Source: Pseudomonadota bacterium (GTDB taxonomy: Bacteria; Pseudomonadota; Alphaproteobacteria; Sphingomonadales; Sphingomonadaceae). Taken from it: a DNA stretch of 23,097 nt. Below are positions 14,067 to 22,598 of this stretch, in pieces. Both the position numbers and the translations under genes were made by a program. The DNA lies in NCBI GenBank assembly GCA_023423775.1, contig JAFAEZ010000145.1, positions 1 to 23,097 on the forward strand, read 5' to 3'. The notes beneath the pieces are model-generated. The model did not search any database and had not been told where the DNA came from. It was given only the letters and a program-made list of their open reading frames with translations. The number at the start of each line of letters is the position of its first letter. Positions within the stretch are counted from its first letter, which is position 1.

Positions 14067-14966
14067 ATGACCGACGACCCGTTTCTGCAGATCCTCCATC
14101 CCGTCAGCCACGATCTCGGCGGCTTCAAGGTCCATCGCACGCTGCCGCACAAGGCGCGGACCATGGTCGGCCCCTTCATCTTCTTCGACCAGATGGGCCC
14201 CGCGCACCTGCCGGCCGGGACAGGCATGGACGTGCGGCCCCACCCCCATATCAACCTCGCGACCGTCACCTATCTGTTCGCCGGCGCCATCGACCATCGC
14301 GATTCGCTTGGCACCGCCCAGCGGATCGAGCCCGGCGCGGTCAATCTGATGACCGCCGGTCGCGGCATCGTCCATTCCGAGCGCTCGCCCGCCGAGCTGC
14401 GCCCAGGCGGGCCCGAACTGAGCGGAATTCAGACCTGGCTCGCCATGCCCCAGGACAAGGAGGAGATGGCGCCGGCCTTCGAGCATGTCGCGCGCGAAGC
14501 GCTGCCAGTGATCGAGTCCCGGGACGCGACGGCGCGGGTGATCATGGGCACGCTCTGGGGCGCGAGCTCGCCGGTCACCTGCCACAGCGAGACCATCTAT
14601 GCCGATCTTGCGCTCCGGCCGGGCGGCGCGGTGCCGATCGATCCGGCGGCCGAGGAGCGCGCGCTCTACGTCGCGGAGGGCGATGCCGACCTCGACGGCC
14701 TGCCGCTCGAGCCGATGGTCCTCTATGTGCTCCGCCCCGGCATCCGCGCCACCCTCCGCTCGTTCGGCGGCGGCCATGTCATGCTTTGCGGCGGCGCGCC
14801 GATGGACGGGCCGCGCCACGTCTGGTGGAATTTCGTCTCCTCGCGCCGCGACCGGATCGAGCAGGCCAAGACCGACTGGAAGGCGCAGCTTTTCCCGCTC
14901 GTGCCCGACGACGCCGTCGAGCGCATCCCGCTACCCGAAGTCCCGATGACGGTCAGCTATCCATGA
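14067..14966 (+). CDS. Pirin family protein
   Basis: Pirins are metal-binding bicupins; some bacterial ones have quercetin 2,3-dioxygenase activity and others bind regulators or enzymes. In this 299-aa protein the N-terminal cupin carries the metal ligands: H59 and H61 in RPHPHINLATVTYLF, and H103 and E105 in AGRGIVHSE. Other landmarks are VGPFIFFDQMGP, HRDSLGTAQRIEPGAVNLM and QTWLAMP. The C-terminal cupin (about 180-285) includes LCGGAPMDGPRHVWWNFVSS. ATG 14067 has GGGAGA about 12 bases upstream; the longer TTG reading is unlike the family. It overlaps the next gene by ATGA, so the two are coupled. Confidence 0.93.
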   Translation: MTDDPFLQILHPVSHDLGGFKVHRTLPHKARTMVGPFIFFDQMGPAHLPAGTGMDVRPHPHINLATVTYLFAGAIDHRDSLGTAQRIEPGAVNLMTAGRGIVHSERSPAELRPGGPELSGIQTWLAMPQDKEEMAPAFEHVAREALPVIESRDATARVIMGTLWGASSPVTCHSETIYADLALRPGGAVPIDPAAEERALYVAEGDADLDGLPLEPMVLYVLRPGIRATLRSFGGGHVMLCGGAPMDGPRHVWWNFVSSRRDRIEQAKTDWKAQLFPLVPDDAVERIPLPEVPMTVSYP

Positions 14967-15868
14967 GCGAGCTCCGCACGACTCGGATCGGTCTGCCGAC
15001 CGGCGTGACGCTCACTGTCCAGCTCGGCGGCGCCGAGCAAGCCGAACCGATCCTCTTCCTCCACGGCTTCCCGGAATCGCACCGCACCTGGCGCTTCCAG
15101 ATGCAGGCATTGGCCCCGGACTTCCGCGTCGTCGCTCCGGACCAGCGCGGCTTCGGCGGCTCCGACAAGCCGCAGGAGACCGAGGCCTATGAGGCCGAGC
15201 GCGCAGTGGAGGATCTGATCGCGCTCGCCGATGCGCTCGGCATCGGCCGCTTCACCCTGGTCGGACACGATTGGGGCGGCGCCGCGGCCTGGCTAGCGGC
15301 TTTGCGTCATCCCGACCGCGTGGCGCGGCTGGTGATCGTCAACGCGCCGCATCCCCTGCTCTTCCAGAACAGCCTGATCGACGACGCGGCCCAGCGGGAA
15401 GCCTCGCAATATATGAACCGCTTCCGCGAGCCGCGCATGGAGCAGCTGATCCGCGCCATGGGGCTGGAGACCTTCTTCGAGAAGAGCTTCGGGGCCCATG
15501 TCGACCTGCGCCGGATCGCGCCCGCCGAGCGCGAGGCCTATCTGCGCGACTGGGCGCAGGAGGGCGCGCTGACGGCGATGCTCAACTGGTATCGCGCGTC
15601 GCGCATCGTCGTGCCCGAGCCCGGCGAGAAGGCGCACCATCCGCTCTGGACCCGCGCGCCCTTCCCGCACGTGACGATGCCGACGCTCGTGGTCTGGGGC
15701 CTGAAGGACAAGGCGTTGCTGCCCATCCAGCTGGGCGGTCTCGAAGAGTTGGTCGACGATCTCCGCATCGTCGTCGCCGAGGACGCCGGCCACTTCCTGC
15801 CCTGGGAGAAGCCCGAGGTCGTCACCGAGGCGATCCGCGACTTCATCGCCGAGACTCCGCTCGACTAA
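14963..15868 (+). CDS. Alpha/beta hydrolase, epoxide hydrolase-like
   Basis: The 301-aa enzyme has the alpha/beta-hydrolase fold with the epoxide hydrolase pattern. The oxyanion motif is HGFPE (34-38) and the nucleophile is D103 in GHDWGG. The acid is probably D249 (WGLKDKAL) and the base H277 (GHFLPWEKPE). Cap-domain tyrosines Y150 (SQYMNRF) and Y210 (LNWYR) sit where epoxide hydrolases keep the ring-opening pair. The Trp after the nucleophile and the two tyrosines argue against a fluoroacetate dehalogenase, which has Arg there. It has no signal peptide, so it is cytosolic. It is coupled to the pirin gene by a 4-base overlap. The substrate is unknown. Confidence 0.88.
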   Translation: MSELRTTRIGLPTGVTLTVQLGGAEQAEPILFLHGFPESHRTWRFQMQALAPDFRVVAPDQRGFGGSDKPQETEAYEAERAVEDLIALADALGIGRFTLVGHDWGGAAAWLAALRHPDRVARLVIVNAPHPLLFQNSLIDDAAQREASQYMNRFREPRMEQLIRAMGLETFFEKSFGAHVDLRRIAPAEREAYLRDWAQEGALTAMLNWYRASRIVVPEPGEKAHHPLWTRAPFPHVTMPTLVVWGLKDKALLPIQLGGLEELVDDLRIVVAEDAGHFLPWEKPEVVTEAIRDFIAETPLD

Positions 15869-15885
15869 CGCACGTCGCTTTGGCT

Positions 15886-16353
15886 ATGGCCCGCGCGATG
15901 CAGCAGACTCCCGCCCGATCCCGTTCGCGTTCCGCCGCGCGGCTTGCCGCCGTGCAGGCGCTGTACCAGCAGGAGATGGAGAAGACCCCGCTCCCGATCC
16001 TGCTCCACGAATTCCACCAGCACCGGCTGGGGGCGACGATCGAGGATGTCGAATATGCCGACGCCGAGGTCGATTTCTTCGACGACCTCGTCAAAGGCGT
16101 CGACGCCCGCCGCACCGAACTGGACGCGCTGATAGCCGCGCGTCTCGCCAAGGACTGGTCGATCGAGCGGCTCGACAAGCCGATGCGCCAGATCCTGCGC
16201 GCCGGCGCCTATGAGTTGGTCGCACGCATCGACGTCCCCACCGGCAGCGTCATTTCCGAATATGTCGACGTCGCCAAGGCCTTCTACGACAAGCGCGAGT
16301 CCAATTTCGTCAACGGGCTGCTCGACGCCGTCGCCAAGGACGTCCGCAAGTAA
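15886..16353 (+). CDS. nusB: Transcription antitermination factor NusB
   Basis: NusB binds boxA RNA with NusE (S10) to prevent premature termination in rRNA operons. The 155-aa protein has the family's opening (RSAARLAAVQALYQQEM), the middle VDFFDDLVKGVDARRTELDALI and the C-terminal LDKPMRQILRAGAYELVARI, then SVISEYVDVAKAF and ESNFVNGLLDAVAK. ATG 15886 is taken as the start; ATG 15898 is equally possible because neither has a Shine-Dalgarno. It follows the hydrolase by 17 bp and precedes thiL by 43 bp, a common nusB-thiL order. Confidence 0.95.
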   Translation: MARAMQQTPARSRSRSAARLAAVQALYQQEMEKTPLPILLHEFHQHRLGATIEDVEYADAEVDFFDDLVKGVDARRTELDALIAARLAKDWSIERLDKPMRQILRAGAYELVARIDVPTGSVISEYVDVAKAFYDKRESNFVNGLLDAVAKDVRK

Positions 16354-16396
16354 GCGCCGCTTCGCGCCCTGGGCGGATGTGCGCTAGCCTGCCGGG

Positions 16397-17317
16397 ATGA
16401 GCCGCGAATCCGACTTCATCGCCGCCCTGCGCCCGCTCGCGACCGATCCGGCCGCGCGCGGCCTGCGCGACGATACCGCCGTGATGGAGATCGGCGGCCG
16501 CACGCTCGTCCTCACCCACGACATGATCGTCGAAGGCGTCCACTTCCTCGCCACTGACCCGCCGGCCGATGTCGCCTGGAAATTGCTCGCGGTGAACCTG
16601 TCGGACCTCGCCGCCAAGGGGGCGGAGCCGGTCGGCGCCCTACTCGGCTATGCGCTCGGCCAGAAGGACTGGGACGCCGCGTTTCTCGACGGCCTGCGCG
16701 ACGTTCTCGCCGCCTTTGCCGTGCCTTTGCTCGGAGGCGACACGGTGGCGGCACCCTCCGGTGCGGCGCGCACCTTCTCGCTGACTGCGCTCGGCACGGC
16801 GGAGGTCGCCCCCTCGCGCAGCGGCGCGGCCGAAGGCGATGGTCTCTACGTGACCGGTACCATCGGCGACGCCGGGGCAGGCCTCGAAATCGCTGCCGGG
16901 CGGCGCGACGGCCCCGCCGAACTGCTGCAAGCCTATCGCCGGCCGTGGCCGCGACTGGAGGAAGGGCGCCGGCTCGCTCCGCACGTGCATGCGATGATGG
17001 ACATATCGGACGGCCTTCTGATCGACGCCAGCCGGATGGCCGGGGCTTCCGGCCTCGCCGTGGTGATCGACCTCGGCCTTATCCCGCTGTCGGACGCTCT
17101 CGCCCGCTTTGCGGGCGACGATCGCGAGGCCCGTCTCCGTGCCGCGCAGGCCGGAGACGATTACGAATTGCTGTTCGCCGCGCCGGCCCTTCCCGACGGC
17201 GTCGCCGCGACCTGCATAGGCCGCTTCGTCGCCGGCGCCGGCCTTTCGCTCGAGGATGCGGCCGGCCCCGTGCCTTTGCCGCCGCGGCTCGGCTACGAAC
17301 ATGGCGAGACGCGCTAG
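16397..17317 (+). CDS. thiL: Thiamine-monophosphate kinase
   Basis: ThiL phosphorylates thiamine monophosphate to the active cofactor thiamine pyrophosphate using ATP. The 306-aa length is typical. Motifs present are RDDTAV (D25, D26), THDMIVEGVHF (D42), NLSDLAAKGAEP, GGDT in the middle, MMDISDGLLIDASRMA and GDDYELLFAAP. Together these form the Mg-ATP and substrate site of the PurM-like fold. It follows nusB at 43 bp and is probably expressed with it. The Shine-Dalgarno before ATG 16397 is poor. Confidence 0.95.
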   Translation: MSRESDFIAALRPLATDPAARGLRDDTAVMEIGGRTLVLTHDMIVEGVHFLATDPPADVAWKLLAVNLSDLAAKGAEPVGALLGYALGQKDWDAAFLDGLRDVLAAFAVPLLGGDTVAAPSGAARTFSLTALGTAEVAPSRSGAAEGDGLYVTGTIGDAGAGLEIAAGRRDGPAELLQAYRRPWPRLEEGRRLAPHVHAMMDISDGLLIDASRMAGASGLAVVIDLGLIPLSDALARFAGDDREARLRAAQAGDDYELLFAAPALPDGVAATCIGRFVAGAGLSLEDAAGPVPLPPRLGYEHGETR

Positions 17318-17348
17318 AGTCCCGTTTCAGTCGAGACAGGCACTCGAC

Positions 17349-17377
17349 TTGAACGCTTCCTAATTCCTGCCTAACAC
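17349..17377 (+). promoter_or_regulatory. Candidate hppA promoter
   Basis: TTGAAC (17349-17354), a 17-base spacer and TAACAC (17372-17377) precede hppA by about 70 bases. Both boxes are near the sigma70 consensus. It would give hppA transcription independent of nusB-thiL. Confidence 0.45.
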
Positions 17378-17446
17378 CTTCCCGTCCGGGTACATTGCAA
17401 CTGGGCGAAACAACCCTGCCCGGACCTTACAGGGGAAGGATGTTTC

Positions 17447-19621
17447 ATGACCGTTGTACTGATTGCCATAGCCTGCGGCCTTGCCGCGGTGCTCTATGGT
17501 TTTGTGACAAGTCGCCAGGTACTTGCGTCTTCGGCCGGCTCCGAAAGAATGATCGATATCGCAGGCGCGATCCAGGAAGGCGCCAAGGCCTATCTCGGCC
17601 GCCAATATCGCACGATCGCGATGGTCGGCGTAGTCGTCGCCGTTCTCGTCTTCATCTTCCTCGGCCCGATTGAAGCGATCGGCTTCGTCATCGGCTCGTT
17701 TCTTTCGGGTGCGGCCGGCTATATCGGCATGAACATCTCGGTCCGCGCCAACGTCCGCACCGCGGAAGCCGCGCGCACCAGCCTGCAGCGCGGCCTCACC
17801 GTCGCCTTCCGGGCCGGCGCGATCACGGGCATGCTGGTGGCCGGCCTCGCCTTGCTCGCCATCTCGGTCTTCTTCTACGTCCTCGTCGACGTGATGGGCC
17901 GCGCCCCGGCGGATCGCGAGGTCATCGACGCTTTGGTCGCGCTCGCGTTCGGCGCTTCCTTGATCTCGATCTTCGCCCGTCTCGGCGGCGGCATCTTCAC
18001 CAAGGCCGCCGACGTCGGGGCTGACCTCGTCGGCAAGGTCGAGGCCGGAATCCCCGAGGACGATCCCCGCAACCCGGCCGTGATCGCCGACAATGTCGGC
18101 GACAATGTCGGCGATTGCGCCGGCATGGCCGCCGATCTGTTCGAGACCTATGTCGTCACCGTCGGTGCGACGATGGTGCTCGTGGCCCTGCTGGTCCAGG
18201 GCAGCGACGCGCAATTGCTGAGCCTGATGAGCCTGCCGCTGATCATCGGCGGCGTCTGCATCCTCACCTCGATCATCGGCACCTATTTCGTCCGCCTCGG
18301 CGCCAAGCAGTCGATCATGGGGGCGCTCTACAAGGGCTTCTGGACCACCGCGCTCCTCTCGATCCCGGCGCTCTACTACGTCACTGCTCAGACTTTGGGC
18401 GACATGAACGCCGTGATCGGCGGCGCCCGCGAAGCGGCCGGTCTGGACGTCGAATCCCAGGTCGCGCGGACCGCGGTCAGCGACGGCTTCACCGGCATGG
18501 ACCTGTTCTGGTGCATGCTCGTCGGCCTCGGCGTCACCGCGCTGCTGGTCTGGATCACCGAATATTATACCGGCACCAACTACCGCCCGGTCCGCTCGAT
18601 CGCCAAGGCGTCCGAGACCGGCCACGGCACCAACGTCATCCAGGGCCTTGCCGTCAGCCTGGAATCGACCGCCATGCCGACGGTCGTCATCTGCGTCGGC
18701 ATCATCGTCAGCTACCAGCTGGCCGGCCTGATCGGCATCGCCTTCGCGGCGACGGCGATGCTCGCTCTGGCCGGAATGGTGGTCGCGCTCGATGCCTACG
18801 GACCCGTCACCGACAATGCCGGCGGTATCGCCGAAATGGCCGGGATGGATGACGACGTCCGCCACCGCACCGACGCGCTCGACGCGGTCGGCAACACCAC
18901 CAAGGCGGTGACCAAGGGCTATGCGATCGGTTCGGCCGCTCTGGGCGCACTGGTCCTGTTCGGCGCCTATACGACCGATCTCCAGCATTATGCCGCGGAA
19001 CTCGGCATCGGCGCGGCCGGCGTCGATTTCTCGCTGTCCAACCCTTATGTGGTCGTCGGCCTGCTGCTCGGCGCCCTGCTGCCCTACTTGTTCGGGGCGA
19101 TGGGCATGACCGCCGTGGGCCGCGCGGCCGGCGACGTCGTGCTCGACGTGCGCGAGCAGTTCCGCAGCAACAGCGGGATCATGGACGGCACCTCGCGGCC
19201 CAATTACGCTCGCACCGTCGACATGGTCACCCGCGCCGCGATCAAGGAGATGATCGTCCCCAGCCTGCTGCCGGTGCTGGCGCCGATCGTCGTCTATTTC
19301 GTGATCGCGGCCATCGCCGGCCGCGAGCAGGGCTTCGCCGCGCTCGGCGCGCTCCTGCTCGGCGTCATCGTCGGCGGCCTGTTCGTCGCCATTTCGATGA
19401 CCTCGGGCGGCGGCGCCTGGGACAATGCCAAGAAGTTCATCGAGGACGGCAATCACGGCGGCAAGGGATCGGAGGCCCACAAGGCCGCCGTGACCGGCGA
19501 CACCGTCGGCGATCCCTACAAGGACACGGCCGGCCCGGCCGTGAACCCGATGATCAAGATCACCAACATCGTCGCTCTGCTGCTGCTTGCGGCCCTTGCG
19601 GGCGGCGGTGCTGTCGGCTGA
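17447..19621 (+). CDS. hppA: Membrane H+-translocating pyrophosphatase, K+-independent type
   Basis: HppA couples hydrolysis of pyrophosphate to proton pumping across the inner membrane, recovering energy from biosynthesis. The 724-aa protein has about 16 hydrophobic segments. The substrate-binding motif DVGADLVGK (near residues 188-196) lies within a conserved segment followed by IPEDDPRNPAVIADNVGDNV and GDCAGMAADLFETY. Near the C-terminus are DNAKKFIEDG and GDTVGDPYKDTAGPAVNPMI. At the potassium-determining site it reads GNTTKAVTKG, with K486 and T489; family work associates this K/T pair with K+-independent pumps, while A/A marks K+-dependent ones. GGAAGGA precedes the ATG at 17447. A strong terminator follows. 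Confidence 0.97.
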   Translation: MTVVLIAIACGLAAVLYGFVTSRQVLASSAGSERMIDIAGAIQEGAKAYLGRQYRTIAMVGVVVAVLVFIFLGPIEAIGFVIGSFLSGAAGYIGMNISVRANVRTAEAARTSLQRGLTVAFRAGAITGMLVAGLALLAISVFFYVLVDVMGRAPADREVIDALVALAFGASLISIFARLGGGIFTKAADVGADLVGKVEAGIPEDDPRNPAVIADNVGDNVGDCAGMAADLFETYVVTVGATMVLVALLVQGSDAQLLSLMSLPLIIGGVCILTSIIGTYFVRLGAKQSIMGALYKGFWTTALLSIPALYYVTAQTLGDMNAVIGGAREAAGLDVESQVARTAVSDGFTGMDLFWCMLVGLGVTALLVWITEYYTGTNYRPVRSIAKASETGHGTNVIQGLAVSLESTAMPTVVICVGIIVSYQLAGLIGIAFAATAMLALAGMVVALDAYGPVTDNAGGIAEMAGMDDDVRHRTDALDAVGNTTKAVTKGYAIGSAALGALVLFGAYTTDLQHYAAELGIGAAGVDFSLSNPYVVVGLLLGALLPYLFGAMGMTAVGRAAGDVVLDVREQFRSNSGIMDGTSRPNYARTVDMVTRAAIKEMIVPSLLPVLAPIVVYFVIAAIAGREQGFAALGALLLGVIVGGLFVAISMTSGGGAWDNAKKFIEDGNHGGKGSEAHKAAVTGDTVGDPYKDTAGPAVNPMIKITNIVALLLLAALAGGGAVG

Positions 19622-19642
19622 TCCTGGTATAAATCGACAACG

Positions 19643-19681
19643 GAACAACCCGTCCGGACTATTCCGGGCGGGTTGTTCTTT
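19643..19681 (+). terminator. Rho-independent terminator of hppA
   Basis: GAACAACCCG-T-CCGGA pairs with TCCGG-G-CGGGTTGTTC (15 perfect pairs plus one G-U) around a CTAT loop, followed by TTT. It lies 21 bases after the hppA stop. Confidence 0.88.
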
Positions 19682-19764
19682 GCATTACTTCTTTTTTGCC
19701 TGTGGCGTTCCCCGTTTCCAGCTACTAGCCTCGCAGTTGGAAAAGATAGTGGGGGACAGCAAAG

Positions 19765-21708
19765 ATGAGACTGTGGGCGATCCGCCTAGTGTGGCTGGCG
19801 GTGGCGAGCCTGATGCCCGCCGCTGCATCCGCTGCCGCGCACCCCGAAGCGCCGGGCAAGCCGTCGCGCATCCCCAGCGCTGCCTTTGCAGAACGTCCGT
19901 TTCTGCAAGCTCCCCGCATTTCCCCCAATGGCGATCTCTTGGTGGCGCGCCTTACCAAGAATCAGGTCGAATATATTGCGATCCACGACCTGCGCACCGG
20001 CAAGCTCCAGGCAATCGCGCCGCCGGAGCATGGCGAAGTGGCGTGGTATCGTTGGGCCGGCAATAACCGCATTCTGGTCAGCTTCGCTGTGACCGCGACG
20101 TTCGGCGGCTCCGACATCCGCGTCACACGACTTCTGAGCTATGACCTTGCGACGAGGAAGTTCCTGTTCCTCGGCAGTCGCACCCAAGGCCCTGAAGGCG
20201 ACGACGTCCTCTATGTCGATCCGTCGGGCGAGTGGCTCCTGCTGTCGATCCAGCAGACTATATACGACTGGCCCTCCGTCTATCGGATCGAATTGGCCAC
20301 CAACCGCATGTCCCGCGTCGTACGCCCCCAGGATCAGGTCTGGGAATGGTATGCGGATGAACACGGCGTCGTACGGGCGGGCGTCGGGTTCCTCAACCGC
20401 AGCTGGTTCATGGTTTATCGCAAGAGCGAGGCGGAGAGCTTTCGTCGGATAGGCAAGGCGCGCTATGACGACGAGCAGGCGTCGCTCGACATGCTGCGCT
20501 TCACCAGCGGTTCGGATGAAGGCTTCATCCTTTCCAATGAGAAGACCGGTCGCTACGCTCTGTACAAATATAATTTCATGACGCGCGAATTGGGCGACGT
20601 CGTGTTCGAAAGCCCAACCAACGACATCGAGGGGTTTGACCTCGATGCCGACGGAAAGAATGTGCGGGCGGCCTGGTATACCGACGATCGTGATCGCGTC
20701 GTCTGGTTCGATCCGAAGCTTAAGGCATTGCAAGCGGAGATCGACGGCGCGCTAAAGGACAAGCAGAGCTGGATCGTCTCTCGGAGCCGCGACGACAAAT
20801 TCATGCTCGTATGGACGGGCTCGGCGCGCGACCCGGGCAGCTATTATATCTTTCAGCCCGAGGCCGGCGTGATGAAGCGGCTGGCGCGGATCAATGAAAA
20901 GATCGATCCCAACGCGCTCTCCGACACCCGTTACGTGCGCTACAAGGCTCGCGACGGCCTAGAAATCCCTGGCTATCTCACTTTGCCAGCGGGCCGACCG
21001 GCGAAGGGTCTGCCGCTGATCATTCTGCCCCATGGCGGGCCCTATGGCGTGCGCGACAAGCTCGAATATAGTCAGGAGGTACAGTTTCTCGCCAACCGCG
21101 GCTATCCGGTATTGCAGCCTAATTTCCGTGGCTCGGGGAGCTATGGGACCGCCTTTTACGAACGCGGCGAAGGTCAGTGGGGCCGCCAGATGCAGGACGA
21201 TCTGGACGACGGCATGGATTGGCTTGCTGGCGAGGGCACGATCGATCCGAAGCGCGTCTGCCTGGTAGGCTCCTCCTACGGAGGCTATGCGGCTTTGTGG
21301 GGGGCCACGCGCAACCCGGAACGCTACCGGTGCGCCGCGAGCTACGCCGGAGTTTCCGACCTGCGGCAGCAGCTCAATTACCAGGTCGATTTCCTGATCA
21401 GCCGCCGATACCGCAAGGACTGGCGGACCAAGGTCGCCGGGCAGAAGGATTTCGATCTGGACAGCGTCTCGCCGCTGAAACAGGTTGATCGCCTCAAGGT
21501 GCCGGTCCTTGTCGTCCACGGCGATACCGACAGGCGCGTCCCCTATAAGCAGTCCTCCCTCTATGCGCAGGCCCTGACCAAGGCCGGCAAGCCGCATGAA
21601 TTCCATACCTACAAAGGCGAGGGCCACGGCCTGAGCTCCAAGGAGAACTGGCAGGACTGGCTCGATCGGCTCGAGGCGTTCCTGGCCAAGCACAATCCCG
21701 CTGATTGA
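19765..21708 (+). CDS. Secreted S9-family peptidase (prolyl oligopeptidase/acylaminoacyl peptidase-like)
   Basis: The 647-aa precursor has a signal peptide (IRLVWLAVASLMPAAASAAA). A beta-propeller-like N-terminal half follows (about 45-400; PRISPNGDLLVARL, DPSGEWLLLS), then a C-terminal alpha/beta-hydrolase domain (about 400-640). The catalytic triad is visible: S504 in GSSYGGYA, D589 in HGDTDRRVP and H621 in GEGHGLSS. HGGPYGVRDK and QPNFRGSGSYG are typical S9 signatures. It probably cleaves peptides in the periplasm; specificity is unknown. GGGGGAC upstream supports ATG 19765. Third-position G/C bias looks a little weaker than in hppA next door, which is a visual impression only. It is a single-gene unit between terminators. 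Confidence 0.93.
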   Translation: MRLWAIRLVWLAVASLMPAAASAAAHPEAPGKPSRIPSAAFAERPFLQAPRISPNGDLLVARLTKNQVEYIAIHDLRTGKLQAIAPPEHGEVAWYRWAGNNRILVSFAVTATFGGSDIRVTRLLSYDLATRKFLFLGSRTQGPEGDDVLYVDPSGEWLLLSIQQTIYDWPSVYRIELATNRMSRVVRPQDQVWEWYADEHGVVRAGVGFLNRSWFMVYRKSEAESFRRIGKARYDDEQASLDMLRFTSGSDEGFILSNEKTGRYALYKYNFMTRELGDVVFESPTNDIEGFDLDADGKNVRAAWYTDDRDRVVWFDPKLKALQAEIDGALKDKQSWIVSRSRDDKFMLVWTGSARDPGSYYIFQPEAGVMKRLARINEKIDPNALSDTRYVRYKARDGLEIPGYLTLPAGRPAKGLPLIILPHGGPYGVRDKLEYSQEVQFLANRGYPVLQPNFRGSGSYGTAFYERGEGQWGRQMQDDLDDGMDWLAGEGTIDPKRVCLVGSSYGGYAALWGATRNPERYRCAASYAGVSDLRQQLNYQVDFLISRRYRKDWRTKVAGQKDFDLDSVSPLKQVDRLKVPVLVVHGDTDRRVPYKQSSLYAQALTKAGKPHEFHTYKGEGHGLSSKENWQDWLDRLEAFLAKHNPAD

Positions 21709-21734
21709 CCCGCAGCGCCACGGCTTCCCTTTTT

Positions 21735-21766
21735 CGCGCTCAAACGCTATGGCAGCGCGATTTTTT
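21735..21766 (+). terminator. Probable terminator of the S9 peptidase gene
   Basis: CGCGCT and AGCGCG form a 6-bp stem with a 13-base loop, followed by A and six T. The stem is short but the T-run is good. It lies 26 bases after the peptidase stop and about 24 bases before infA. Confidence 0.6.
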
Positions 21767-21789
21767 CCGACATCGAATAGAGGCAAGGT

Positions 21790-22008
21790 TTGGCCAAAGA
21801 AGAACTTCTGGAAATGCGCGGGCAGGTGGTCGAACTGCTGCCCAACGCCATGTTCCGTGTAAAACTCGAGAATGATCACGAAATTCTCGGCCATACTGCG
21901 GGCAAGATGCGCAAGAACCGCATCCGTGTCCTGGTCGGCGACGAAGTGCTCGTCGAACTGACTCCTTATGATCTGACCAAGGGTCGCATCACTTACCGCT
22001 TCAAGTAA
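21790..22008 (+). CDS. infA: Translation initiation factor IF-1
   Basis: IF-1 binds the ribosomal A site during initiation. The 72-aa protein is a single S1-like OB-fold with the full family sequence: AKEELLEMRGQVVELLPNAM, then FRVKLENDHEILGHTAGKMR, then KNRIRVLVGDEVLVEL and GRITYRFK. The start is TTG at 21790, because the residue before AKEE must be the initiator and no in-frame ATG fits. AAGG lies directly upstream with short spacing. maf follows 14 bp later. Confidence 0.97.
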   Translation: MAKEELLEMRGQVVELLPNAMFRVKLENDHEILGHTAGKMRKNRIRVLVGDEVLVELTPYDLTKGRITYRFK

Positions 22009-22022
22009 TCGGGGATGACGCC

Positions 22023-22598
22023 GTGACGCGGCTCGTCCTCGCTTCCGCCAGTCCCCGCCGGCTCGACCTGCTCGCACGCATCGGCGTCGAGCCCGACGCC
22101 GTGCGCCCGGCCGAGATCGATGAAACGCCGCTGAAGGGCGAGCTTCCGGTCCCCTATGCGCGGCGCATGGCCGCCGAGAAGGCCGCGGCCGTTCATGCGT
22201 CGGAAGCGGGCGCGCTCGTCCTCGCCGCCGATACGGTCGTGGCCGCCGGGCGCCGCATCCTTCCCAAGACCGAGAGCGCCAACGAAGCCCGCGCGGCGCT
22301 GTCGCTTCTCTCGGGTCGCCGCCACCGGGTCCATTCCGCCGTCACCCTGATCGACGCGGTCGGGACCGCACGCCACCGCCTCTCCACCACAATCGTCGCG
22401 TTCAAGCGGTTCAGCAACGACGAGCTCGACGCCTATCTCGCCAGCGGCGAGTGGCAGGGCAAAGCCGGCGGTTACGCGATCCAGGGCCGGGCGGAAGCCT
22501 TGGTGCGGATGATTTCGGGCAGCCATTCGGGCGTGGTCGGCTTGCCCTTGTTCGAGACGCGGGCGCTGCTGCGGGCGGCCGGGCATCCCCTTGGCTGA
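22023..22598 (+). CDS. maf: Maf family nucleoside triphosphate pyrophosphatase
   Basis: Maf proteins hydrolyse non-canonical or methylated nucleoside triphosphates (dTTP/UTP or m7GTP, depending on subgroup), a house-cleaning or cell-division-linked function. The 191-aa protein contains SASPRRLDLL at the N-terminus, AADTVV (69-74, with D70) in the active site and LSGRRHRVHSAVTLI. The C-terminal GEWQGKAGGYAIQGRAEALV and GSHSGVVGLPLFET are also typical. The start is GTG 22023 with GGGGAT upstream. It follows infA by 14 bp, and the next gene begins inside its last eight bases. I cannot assign the subgroup with confidence. Confidence 0.94.
   Translation: MTRLVLASASPRRLDLLARIGVEPDAVRPAEIDETPLKGELPVPYARRMAAEKAAAVHASEAGALVLAADTVVAAGRRILPKTESANEARAALSLLSGRRHRVHSAVTLIDAVGTARHRLSTTIVAFKRFSNDELDAYLASGEWQGKAGGYAIQGRAEALVRMISGSHSGVVGLPLFETRALLRAAGHPLG

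Noticed and set aside
13245..14819. 524-aa minus-strand frame across the TetR-linked pair and pirin
   Set aside because: It crosses three plus-strand genes, one of them certain, and shows no domain.
14963..15868. Fluoroacetate dehalogenase identity for the alpha/beta hydrolase
   Set aside because: The nucleophile motif is GHDWGG rather than GHDRGG, and two cap tyrosines are in epoxide hydrolase positions.
17360..19648. 762-aa open frame antisense to hppA
   Set aside because: It is a shadow of the GC-rich codon pattern: composition is dominated by G, A, D and R, no family is recognisable, and hppA on the other strand is certain.
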